A DNA stretch of 64,000 nucleotides from Archangium violaceum (lineage in GTDB: Bacteria; Myxococcota; Myxococcia; Myxococcales; Myxococcaceae): positions 3,002,501 through 3,066,500 of the forward strand of contig NZ_CP069338.1 in the NCBI RefSeq assembly GCF_016859125.1. The letters are read 5' to 3'. Position 1 is the first letter of the stretch; every line of letters starts with the position of its first letter. Shown piece by piece: positions 18,207 to 25,502 of this stretch. A program made the translations under genes and the position numbers. The notes beneath the pieces were generated by a model. It was not told where the DNA came from. It saw only the letters and a list, made by a program, of their open reading frames with translations, and did no database searches.

Positions 18207-19532
18207 ATGCCATCCAAACACTCCTCACTCGCTCGTTTCTGGTGGACCGCCGCGCTCCAGACGGGAGCCCTGGGCTGCGTAGACGACGCGCCCTCGCAGC
18301 CGCTCGAGCCGCGGCGAGCGGAGCTCGCGGCGAGCAACCTCGTGAGCAACCCCTCCTTCGAGACCGGCACCGCGGGCTGGGCAAGCTGGCAGGGGACGCT
18401 CCTCCGAGAGACCTCGACGGCGGCGCCTGGCGGCAGCTACGTCGCGCGCGTCACGAGGAGCACCGGCACCCTCTACTCGCTGGATGACTCGCCGGACACG
18501 GTGCCGAGCGCCGTCGCGGGAACGAGGTATGAGGCCTCCGCCTCGGTTGCGGCCGGCAGCAGCAGCGCCGTCGGCAAGCCCCTGGTGATTGTGCTCCGCG
18601 AGCGGAACGCCTCGGGCGCCATCGTGAGCGTCTGGGAGTCCGAGCCCGTGTCCCTGAAGACGGCGTTCCAGACGCTTTCTGTGCAGGCCACGGTGCAGCA
18701 GACGGGCGACACGCTGGATGTGTACCTCCTCCAGGACAATGCCGTCGCGGGTGACGCCTTCCTCGCTGACGCGGTGAGCCTACAGAAGGTCTCGACCGAG
18801 CCTGTGCTCCTGTGGAGTGACGAGTTCGACGGGCTCGCCGGGAGCCTCCCGAATCCCGCGGTGTGGAACCTCGAGACAGGCGGCATGTGGGACCATGGCC
18901 GGACGCTCCAGCAGTACACCGCGCGCCCGGAGAACTGCCAGCTCGATGGCAACGGGCACCTGCGAATCATTGCCCGGCGCGAGCGCTACACGGGCGAGGA
19001 CGGCGTGACCCGGGACTACACCTCCGCGCGGCTCCAGACCCAGGGCCTGATGGAGCGCCAGTACGGCTACGTCGAGGTGCGGCTCAAGGCCCCCACCGGG
19101 AAGGGCACGTGGCCCGCGGCGTGGATGATGGGGAGCACGGGGGAGTGGCCGGCGAACGGCGAGTTCGACCTGTTCGAGGGCGAAGGGGATGCCCCGACGC
19201 AGGCGCACGGCACCCTGCACGCACCCGGACTCTCATACGGGTGGGACTCGAACGGGGGACTGGTCGACATGGCGCCCGCGAATGTCGGCGATGCCTGGCA
19301 CACGTTTGGGATGTTCTGGGACTCGACGCGCGTGGAGTGGTACGTCGACCGCGTCAAGCGCATGACGTACACGCGGGGCTCCGGCGAGACCTGGGTCTTT
19401 GATCAGCCGAACTACGTGCTGCTCAACCTCGCGCTCGGCGACATCGGGGGAGATCCCTCGAACACCACGTTCCCGCAGGTGCTCGAGGTGGACTACGTGC
19501 GCTGGTACGCGGGTCCACCCACCAGTCCCTGA
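18207..19532 (+). CDS. secreted GH16 beta-glucanase with N-terminal CBM4/9-like domain
   Basis: About 441 residues. The ATG at 18207 follows GAGAGGT and gives an export signal with a lipobox-like ALGC. Residues around 40-190 form a CenC-type carbohydrate-binding domain (LVSNPSFETGTAGWASW). The GH16 catalytic domain follows, with WSDEFDG at its start and the signature GEFDLFEGEGD, where the E-D-E triad of the family is conserved. Later motifs are WHTFGMFWD and NYVLLNLALGD. The enzyme probably cleaves beta-1,3- or mixed-linkage glucans in fungal or plant walls. Length and motifs look complete. No partner gene is adjacent. Confidence 0.88.
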   Translation: MPSKHSSLARFWWTAALQTGALGCVDDAPSQPLEPRRAELAASNLVSNPSFETGTAGWASWQGTLLRETSTAAPGGSYVARVTRSTGTLYSLDDSPDTVPSAVAGTRYEASASVAAGSSSAVGKPLVIVLRERNASGAIVSVWESEPVSLKTAFQTLSVQATVQQTGDTLDVYLLQDNAVAGDAFLADAVSLQKVSTEPVLLWSDEFDGLAGSLPNPAVWNLETGGMWDHGRTLQQYTARPENCQLDGNGHLRIIARRERYTGEDGVTRDYTSARLQTQGLMERQYGYVEVRLKAPTGKGTWPAAWMMGSTGEWPANGEFDLFEGEGDAPTQAHGTLHAPGLSYGWDSNGGLVDMAPANVGDAWHTFGMFWDSTRVEWYVDRVKRMTYTRGSGETWVFDQPNYVLLNLALGDIGGDPSNTTFPQVLEVDYVRWYAGPPTSP

Positions 19533-19570
19533 GCCTGGGCTCACGCCAAGCGCGCGGGAGGGCTGGCGGT

Positions 19571-20239
19571 CTACTCGCGCAGCGTCCGGATGGCGCGGCA
19601 CCAGGCCACGTTGCGCGCGTAGCGCACCTCGAAGCGCTCCAGGAACTCCTCCTGCTGGGCCGGCGGAACCAGCCGCTCGAGCATCCCGCTGGTGAGCGCG
19701 ATGTGGTAGGGCTCGGCCGGATCATCCTCGCCCACGTGGATGAGGAAGTAGCTCTGCTCCTCCTTCTGCACGTCCGGGTAGCTCGCGGTGAGCGAGCGCC
19801 ACAGCCCGTTGACCAGCCGGTGGCCATGCAGCGCGAAGGCCGCCAGCGTCGCGCAGCGCTCCAGGGCCGAGCTGTTCGACAGGCCCTCGTAGAGGTCCGT
19901 GAGATACTCGCGTGTCACGGGGCTGTAGCTGGGCTTCGCCGTGCCCACCAGCCGCTCGATGTAGCGGCGCAGGTGGTTGGCGTGGAACGTCTTGTGCGTC
20001 TCGAGGATGCGCGGCAGCCCGGAGATGCCGTGCCGGGTGAGCGTGAAGTGGCCACCCGTCTCGTCCCAGCACAGGTAGTTGCCTACCACCGAGGTGATCT
20101 CCACCTCGACGGGAACGTCCCGGTCGTTCTCCATGGCGTCGAAGATGAGCTCCTTCTGCGCTCCGGCCAGCAGGTAGGGGAACGCCTGGGATAGGGCCAG
20201 AAAGTTCTGGAGCAGCGGCCGCACGTTTTGGGACTCCAC
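19571..20239 (-). CDS. heme-oxygenase-like diiron (HDO) protein, probably 5'-truncated
   Basis: 222 residues from a GTG. GNYLCWDETGGHFTL and YFLIHVGEDDPAEPYH match by pattern the two metal-binding helices of the iron-containing redox enzyme family, and parallel the motifs of the divergent gene at 20757. Upstream of the GTG the frame stays open for 19 codons (QRLNEVIDSRYSPHPFEEG) up to an in-frame TAA at about 20299. Before that TAA the same frame reads plausibly (CDALIRLESQMSAALDM). The real start may therefore be lost to a nonsense mutation. Members oxidise or cleave small substrates using O2. The substrate is unknown and the family call rests on motifs only. Confidence 0.5.
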   Translation of the reverse strand: MESQNVRPLLQNFLALSQAFPYLLAGAQKELIFDAMENDRDVPVEVEITSVVGNYLCWDETGGHFTLTRHGISGLPRILETHKTFHANHLRRYIERLVGTAKPSYSPVTREYLTDLYEGLSNSSALERCATLAAFALHGHRLVNGLWRSLTASYPDVQKEEQSYFLIHVGEDDPAEPYHIALTSGMLERLVPPAQQEEFLERFEVRYARNVAWCRAIRTLRE

Positions 20240-20551
20240 GCCCTCCTCGAAGGGATGGGGCGAGTAGCGGCTGTCGATGACTTCATTGAGCCGCTGTTAC
20301 GTGGTCGAGGCAACTCCAACCATATCCAGCGCCGCGGACATCTGACTTTCCAGTCGAATCAATGCATCACAGGATGAGACACCCCGCTCGGGAAGCGCCT
20401 GGTGACATTCATTGACTTGGACACACTGTACCATGCACAGCGCTCAATTGTCAAACATTTTGACTCACCTCATTACACGGGCATTGCGTCTAGCAGTCAT
20501 GAGGCGGCTGGCCATCCACCGGCGTGGAGGCCACCGAGCTATACATTGCGG

Positions 20552-20629
20552 CGGCACGAACGTGCCGGGTTCTGGCTGACACGTCAATGACACGTCATCG
20601 CAGTGTCATTGCCCACCTTTGGCACGTCA
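20552..20629 (+). promoter_or_regulatory. palindrome and three phased decamers upstream of the HDO gene
   Basis: CGGCACGAACGTGCCG (20552-20567) is a perfect dyad. TGACACGTCA occurs at 20577-20586 and 20588-20597, and TGGCACGTCA at 20620-20629. The starts are 11 and 32 bases apart, about one and three helical turns. A smaller dyad GTCAAA-N3-TTTGAC lies near 20452. These look like regulator sites for the gene at 20757. The rest of the 20240-20756 gap is comparatively AT-rich, with no gene seen. Confidence 0.5.
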
Positions 20630-20756
20630 ATCGACACGCCGCGACGGGTCTGTCTCCTCGTGTTTCCCTCTAAAATGCAGCGCAGGGGCGAGCGGTGCTC
20701 TCCGGCACAGCGTGTGCAGGGAGAGCTGTGAACAGTCGCCCTGACGAAATCAGAAC

Positions 20757-21893
20757 ATGACGGTTATTCAATCTCAGTATGCACATATGACGACTCCACT
20801 TGAGCCAGAGCCAGCGCTTGACTCCTGGGTCAACGAACTGCTCGCGATTGACGATCTGGAGTCGCTGTTCGATAGCGAGCCGACCCTTCGCGTTCGTATC
20901 CTCAACGCCACGAGAAACGTGGCTCATCGTGCGTTTGTCGAGTCCGAGCCGGCCGCCCTCCTCGTGGCGCACCGCACGCTGTACCGCCTGTACGAGCAGA
21001 ATGTCCGGACCCCGGCCCAGGAGGTCCTGGTCAACCAGTTCGACCCGACACTGGTCCAGATACGCCGCCTCCTGGAGCGGGCCTGGGAGCGTCGCGAACG
21101 CTCCCGACTGACCTTTTCGCAGGGCGGGCTTTCGGGGCCGGAGCAATTCCTCGCCGCCCACCGCAGGCTGCTCGCCGAGCACCGGGTCCGCGCCCATCCG
21201 CTGTCGGATTACCTCGCCGACGAGGCGACCCGCGCCGAGTTCGGCCGGTACGTGACCTGGAGCGGGTTGCTCAACCTGCGCTTCTTCGATCTCATCGCGC
21301 TCGCGCTGGTGGGCCTGACCAGCGACCGGATGCGGCGCGAGATCGTCGACAACCTCGTCGACGAGAACGCCGCCCCTGGTACTCAAGGCCACACCGGCCT
21401 GGTCCTGGCTTCAATGAACTCCGTCGGGTACACCGCCGATCCGGACGAGGTGGCCCGCAGCATGGGCTGGGAAGCGCTCGCCGGGTATAACGTGTTCTTC
21501 CTCCTCGGCCTCAACCGGCGGCTGCATTTCGAGTACCTTGGGGCGATGGGGGCGAGCGAGGCGCTGGACCCCGACCACAACGAAAAGGTTCTCAAGGGCC
21601 TCCGACGCACCGGCCTGTGGGACACCGAGAGCCGCGAGTATTTCCAGGTCCACGTCGAGCTCGAGCGCGCACATGGCAGCGGCTGGCTGGACAACGTCAC
21701 CCTCTCCGCGGTGACCGCCGCGCCGGAGATGACAGCCGCAGTGCTCGCTGGAGCCGAGCTACGGCTCAACACGTGCGCCGACTTTTACGACGCGATGTTG
21801 GCGAAGTTCAGGTCTGAGCGCAGCGCGACCGCGCTCGAGCTCTTGTCCATGACCCGTTCTTCTGACGCGCGGGAGACACCATGGCGAAGGTAA
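20757..21893 (+). CDS. iron-containing redox enzyme family protein (heme-oxygenase-like diiron fold)
   Basis: A 378-residue all-helical cytosolic protein. NLVDENAAPGTQGHTGL in the second half matches the first metal-binding helix signature (N-x-x-x-E...H), and YFQVHVELERAHGSGWL the last one (H-x3-E-x2-H) of PF14518-type proteins. The N-terminal 150 residues are a helical extension common in family members linked to natural-product or lipid metabolism. It starts at ATG 20757; ATG 20787 is an alternative, neither with a strong ribosome site. Its 3' end overlaps the PNPOx-like gene by 13 bases, so the two are translationally coupled and probably act in one pathway. Substrate unknown. Confidence 0.75.
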   Translation: MTVIQSQYAHMTTPLEPEPALDSWVNELLAIDDLESLFDSEPTLRVRILNATRNVAHRAFVESEPAALLVAHRTLYRLYEQNVRTPAQEVLVNQFDPTLVQIRRLLERAWERRERSRLTFSQGGLSGPEQFLAAHRRLLAEHRVRAHPLSDYLADEATRAEFGRYVTWSGLLNLRFFDLIALALVGLTSDRMRREIVDNLVDENAAPGTQGHTGLVLASMNSVGYTADPDEVARSMGWEALAGYNVFFLLGLNRRLHFEYLGAMGASEALDPDHNEKVLKGLRRTGLWDTESREYFQVHVELERAHGSGWLDNVTLSAVTAAPEMTAAVLAGAELRLNTCADFYDAMLAKFRSERSATALELLSMTRSSDARETPWRR

Positions 21894-22489
21894 CGAAGGC
21901 CCTCGACCCAAAGACCATCGAGTTCATCGCCGCCCAACCGGTGTTCTTCGTCGGCACCGCGTGCGACGGTCCAGGGGGCCATGTCAACATCTCCCCCAAA
22001 GGCATGCGTGGCACCCTTCATGTGGCGAATGAGCGCACCATCGCCTATCTCGACTACGTCGGCAGCGGCGCCGAGACGGTCGCCCACCTACGACAAAACG
22101 GTCGCATAGTCCTGATGTTCTGCGCCTTCGAGGGTGCGCCGAGGCTCGTACGGATCCACGGTACCGGCGCTGCCATCGCCGCAGCCACGCCAGCGTTTGC
22201 GTCATGGCTGGACCGTTTCCCCGACGCGCCCCACGACGGCGTGCGCGCCATCGTCCTCGTCACGGTCGCCCGGGTCTCGCAGTCCTGTGGCACCGGCGTA
22301 CCTCTCATGCGGTACGTCGGAGAGCGCGACATTATCCCCCGTTGGGCCCACAACCTGGGCAGCCAACGCCTGGCCGCCTACCGCGACCGGTGGAACCGGA
22401 CCAGCATCGACGGGCTGCCCTCCTTCGATGAGACGTTTGTGCTCTCCGACCCTGCCTCTCCCTCGCGACCGGAGCCGACAGAGGGCTGA
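21881..22489 (+). CDS. pyridoxamine 5'-phosphate oxidase-like flavin/heme-binding protein
   Basis: A 202-residue split-barrel protein of the PNPOx-like superfamily. FVGTACDGPGGHVNISPKGM matches the first strands, and ANERTIAYLDYVGSGAETVAHL and GRIVLMFCAF the dimer core. This branch is small and often annotated only as pyridoxamine 5'-phosphate oxidase family. It is unlikely to be true PdxH, being of the WNR-rich, uncharacterised type. The ATG at 21881 lies inside the end of the HDO gene with GGGAG upstream. The coupling suggests a flavin- or heme-dependent step next to the HDO reaction. MITE copy C begins 20 bases after the stop. Confidence 0.8.
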   Translation: MAKVTKALDPKTIEFIAAQPVFFVGTACDGPGGHVNISPKGMRGTLHVANERTIAYLDYVGSGAETVAHLRQNGRIVLMFCAFEGAPRLVRIHGTGAAIAAATPAFASWLDRFPDAPHDGVRAIVLVTVARVSQSCGTGVPLMRYVGERDIIPRWAHNLGSQRLAAYRDRWNRTSIDGLPSFDETFVLSDPASPSRPEPTEG

Positions 22490-22509
22490 GGTCCGCCTGA
22501 AGGCCGCAG

Positions 22510-22653
22510 AAGGTGTCAGAGGATTTGTGCAGGGGATTTGTACAGCACATCGCTGCCACAGACCGCATCCTTGACTGGAGGAGGACCGGCCCATTGCCGG
22601 TGATGCCATCCTCGAACGGCGGTAGGCGCCAAACTCGAATCGTCTGACACCTT
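22510..22653. repeat. MITE-like element, copy C (144 bp, both termini intact)
   Basis: Left terminus AAGGTGTCAGAGGATTTG (22510-22527), right terminus CGAATCGTCTGACACCTT (22636-22653). It differs from copy B mainly by a 13-base near-duplication after the left end (the string GGATTTGT appears twice). The interior is over 90 percent identical to copy B, 20 kb away. Confidence 0.85.
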
Positions 22654-22760
22654 CTCTGGGCTGTTGGATACCAACCACCCTCGTGAGTGGCGAGGCCTGG
22701 TTGCCACGGCTGATTCAATCGCGCTAGACGGGTGCACATCCAATCGATGGGTCACCCTCC

Positions 22761-23165
22761 ATGACAGACAAGCAGGTCTTCCAGGACGCGTACTTCACTG
22801 TCCTCGTCGACGAGCGGAAGGGCATCGTCCGCACCGTTCGCAGCAGCACACCGTTCCCCTCGATCGAGGAGCTCGGCGGCATCTTCGCGCGGCTCGGTGA
22901 TGCCCTGGATGCATTGGGGCGCTCGCGATACGGACTGCTCGCCGACCTCCGGGCCGGCCCCGGCCGGAACGATCCCGAGTTCGAAAGCATCATGGAGCAG
23001 CACCACCGCCCCCGTTGGGTCGGCGGCTTCCGCAAGGTCGGCGTGCTCGTGCGCAGCACCGTCGGCGTGATGCAGATCCAACGTCATGCCCGAAGTGACG
23101 GCTTCGAACGGATGATCTCCCAGGATGAGGACGAGTTGCTGACGTACCTCACCGAGGACGTCTAG
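22761..23165 (+). CDS. hypothetical protein, SpoIIAA/STAS-like
   Basis: A 134-residue cytosolic protein: MTDKQVFQDAYFTVLVDE, then SIEELGGIFARLGDALDALG, SRYGLLADLRAGPGRNDPEF and a C-terminal helix pair. The strand-helix order and the LLADLR segment resemble SpoIIAA-like proteins common in myxobacteria, which have no settled function. It starts at the ATG at 22761, with no strong ribosome site. It is isolated between MITE copy C and a double-CXXCG remnant. Confidence 0.65.
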   Translation: MTDKQVFQDAYFTVLVDERKGIVRTVRSSTPFPSIEELGGIFARLGDALDALGRSRYGLLADLRAGPGRNDPEFESIMEQHHRPRWVGGFRKVGVLVRSTVGVMQIQRHARSDGFERMISQDEDELLTYLTEDV

Positions 23166-23198
23166 GCTCGGTTACAAGCCGGCGACACGGGAGCCAGC

Positions 23199-23285
23199 TC
23201 ATGCGGCCTCAGTCGGGCCGGGCGACAGCCCGACTTCCAGCGGCTCCCAGACGAGCTCCTCGGTGGGCACCAGCGTCATGTTCGG
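23199..23285 (-). pseudogene. 3' remnant of a double-CXXCG (SitI6-like) gene
   Basis: About 87 bases match the end of the gene at 119-811: [12 protein letters not shown], then a GPTEAA-type end and stop. Identity to 119-203 is about 90 percent by eye. The rest of the gene is absent. Confidence 0.7.
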
Positions 23286-23335
23286 AGGAAGGCCTCGAAA
23301 TCCCGATGCCATTGCTGATAGCCGCAATGGGCTTC

Positions 23336-23515
23336 TCATCCCTTCCCATGCTCCGCAGGGATTGGGTCGCGGAGCACAGGCTCATGGACTGCGCGGGTGA
23401 CCTCCTCCATCAGGACTCCGCGTCCCAGCTCCGGCCGGTCCAGGTGGACGAAGTGCGTGGTGTTGGATGGAGGCCGCGTCCCAGAGTTGCCGCCCGGTGG
23501 CGAGGTAGAAGCCGT
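23336..23515 (-). pseudogene. possible 3' remnant of an alpha/beta hydrolase gene
   Basis: One frame reads TTHFVHLDRPELGRGVLMEE, similar to the C-terminal catalytic-His region of alpha/beta hydrolases. An adjacent frame reads GFYLATGRQLWDAASIQ, so there is one shift. Nothing upstream completes the fold. Confidence 0.35.
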
Positions 23516-23559
23516 CGCTTCGAGCCGTTGCCGCCGCCCACGCACGGCGTGGAGCGCGC

Positions 23560-24495
23560 TCAGAGGGAGAGGGCTGAGGGGTAGGCCGCGTAGAAGGAGT
23601 TGTTCCACTGCGCATCGTCGATGCGGACGTGGTGGTTCTCCGCGGGCGGAGTGCCGGCGCCGCCCCGGAAGAACTCCGCGTTCCACAGCCGGGGATAGTT
23701 CTCGTGCCAGGGGTAGGTGGCCGTGTCGTTGGCGAACTTCCGCGTGTCGGAGCTCACCACCGTGCACAAGGCGCCGTCGCTGTCCCGCCGGACCCACATC
23801 CGCAACCGTCCGTTGGCCAGGCCGCTCTGGTTCGCCTGGACCGAGATCGTCAGCGTGTACCACTCGTTCACCGTGACGGTGCAGCCCGTGCCCAGGGTGG
23901 TGCCGTACAGGATTCCGCCGGACGGCGTCCCGGTCATGTCGCAGCCGTAGTAGTAGGCCTTCAGCTTGTTGTTGGGATTGCCGCTGAGCACGAACCGCGC
24001 GCTCCACCCGTCGCACTTCGCCTGGGCCTCGTCACCGGCGCCCCCGGTGTAGTTCTTCCCTCCGCCCGTGCCCGCCATCTTGATGTCGCCGTTGTAGAAA
24101 TCCCAGCCGGGCTCCAGCAGCATCCTCCAGCGGAGGGTCGCGGCGGGGTACTCCCCGGAGGTCCAGAGCTGGGGATAGAACTTCCCGCCCCGGTTCTCCG
24201 TGGCACTCGGCAGCAGCACGCGCAGGTACTTGCTTCCTCCCGAGGAGGCGACGGAGATCTGACTCGTGGGGTCCCAGCCCGTCGACGAGCCGAAATCCAA
24301 CTTCGCATCAGCGTGCGTGTACGTATCCAGCGGCTGGTTCTCGAAGGTCCAGGCTCGGCCCAGGGCCTGCGTGGCTTCCCCCAACTCCTGCGCTCCTGTG
24401 TCCTCGGGTCCTCCGCACCCCACCACGAGCAGAGGCACGAGCGCGAAACGGATGGCAACCACGTGAAGCGGGATGCGGCGGGCGGGGGGGTTCAT
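23560..24495 (-). CDS. lipoprotein polysaccharide lyase (PL14-like fold)
   Basis: 311 residues from the ATG at 24495 (GGAG seven bases upstream). The N-terminus contains a hydrophobic segment and the lipobox VVGC, so it is an outer-surface or periplasmic lipoprotein. The mature protein has the beta-jelly-roll pattern of PL14/alginate-lyase-like enzymes: GGKFYPQLWTSGEYPAATL, WRMLLEPGWDFYNGDIKMAG, YYYGCDMTG, EWYTLTISVQAN and a final HHVRIDDAQWNNSFY. The likely role is cleavage of uronic-acid polysaccharides. Catalytic residues of the family vary and I cannot assign them. The gene is monocistronic. Confidence 0.7.
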   Translation of the reverse strand: MNPPARRIPLHVVAIRFALVPLLVVGCGGPEDTGAQELGEATQALGRAWTFENQPLDTYTHADAKLDFGSSTGWDPTSQISVASSGGSKYLRVLLPSATENRGGKFYPQLWTSGEYPAATLRWRMLLEPGWDFYNGDIKMAGTGGGKNYTGGAGDEAQAKCDGWSARFVLSGNPNNKLKAYYYGCDMTGTPSGGILYGTTLGTGCTVTVNEWYTLTISVQANQSGLANGRLRMWVRRDSDGALCTVVSSDTRKFANDTATYPWHENYPRLWNAEFFRGGAGTPPAENHHVRIDDAQWNNSFYAAYPSALSL

Positions 24496-24690
24496 GGGCG
24501 TCTCCAGGAGATGCTGGTGCACGGGCTTTCGTCTTCTCTCCACAATGAGAGAGGCCTCACCCAGCTCGCCGTCTAAAAAAACAGCATCGCGCGATTCCTC
24601 CTGTATTTCTCCAGGACTTCTGGAGGCTCCACCAGCCCCGGGGCGTGGGGCGGGTGCACGCGGCCGCGCGCTCGAGCTGTACGGCCGGGT

Positions 24691-24751
24691 GCATCACTCG
24701 GGAGGCCCCGTCAGCGGCCCTCCTCGACCCCTGCGCTCCATCCCTCGCCTC
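24691..24751. repeat. dispersed 61-bp repeat, copy 2
   Basis: About 90 percent identical to 4378-4438, including GCGGCCCTCCTCG and CCCCTGCGCTCCA. It lies just beyond the 3' end of the ridA-like gene. Function unknown. Confidence 0.6.
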
Positions 24752-24772
24752 GTGCGCAGGTCGCCGCGTGGG

Positions 24773-25177
24773 TCAACCCACTACCGCGGTGGCTTCGATC
24801 TCGACGAGGACGCCCGGCTCGTAGAGCACAGAGACCCCGATCAGCGATGCCGGCGCCGGCACGAGCTGCAACTCCTTGGAGACCTTCTCGATGCCGGCAA
24901 GGAAGTCGGGCATCAGCTCGCGCTTCCAGTCGACCACATAGAACGTCAGTCGGACGACGTCGCTGAACGTCGCCCCGGCAGCCGCAAGGGCGATGGCGAC
25001 GTTGCGGTAGGCCTGCGCCACCTGTCCAGCCAGGTCACCCCGCGCGACGAGCTGACCCTCCGCGTCATACGCGACCTGCCCTGCGATGTGCACCTGCCGG
25101 GTGCCGGTGGCAATCGCCACCTGTCGATACACGTCGGTCTTCATGAGTCCATCGGGGTTGATCAGGGTTACGGGCAT
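24773..25177 (-). CDS. RidA family protein (YjgF/UK114)
   Basis: A 134-residue member of the Rid superfamily. VHIAGQVAYDAEGQLVARGD and QVAQAYRNVAIALAAAG match the trimer core, VVRLTFYVVDW the central strand and VEIEATAVV the end. The canonical RidA Arg in the C-terminal strand (R-x-x-V/I-E) is not obvious: the context is ASLIGVSVLYEPGVLVEIEA. It may therefore be a Rid2-7 type rather than a true enamine/imine deaminase. GGAG precedes the ATG. It is divergent from the GH5 gene; the 325 bases between show no other gene. Confidence 0.85.
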   Translation of the reverse strand: MPVTLINPDGLMKTDVYRQVAIATGTRQVHIAGQVAYDAEGQLVARGDLAGQVAQAYRNVAIALAAAGATFSDVVRLTFYVVDWKRELMPDFLAGIEKVSKELQLVPAPASLIGVSVLYEPGVLVEIEATAVVG

Positions 25178-25502
25178 CAGCGATCTCCAGTTGGCAGTGT
25201 CGGGTTGAAGGGGTGATTGCCGGGCTCGTATACCGAGTCCATTGACGAACGGCGTTCCCCTCTCTGGCGACGCGGGAGCCCGCAGTCACTCCTGGTGCCC
25301 AACAGCGAGTTCGCGACGGTCCGCTCGCGCGATGACATGCCGCCGTTGTCCGAGGCGCCCCACGTGGAATCGAAGCTGTCGCTGTCGGCTTCCGGACAGG
25401 CACATCACGGGACAGGGGCGGCCCCTCCGTCCGGCGGGGGTTATGTCGCCGCTGAGCAGCTACATACGAAGCGCTCTTATCTTCAGACGTGGGGGTGACT
25501 TC

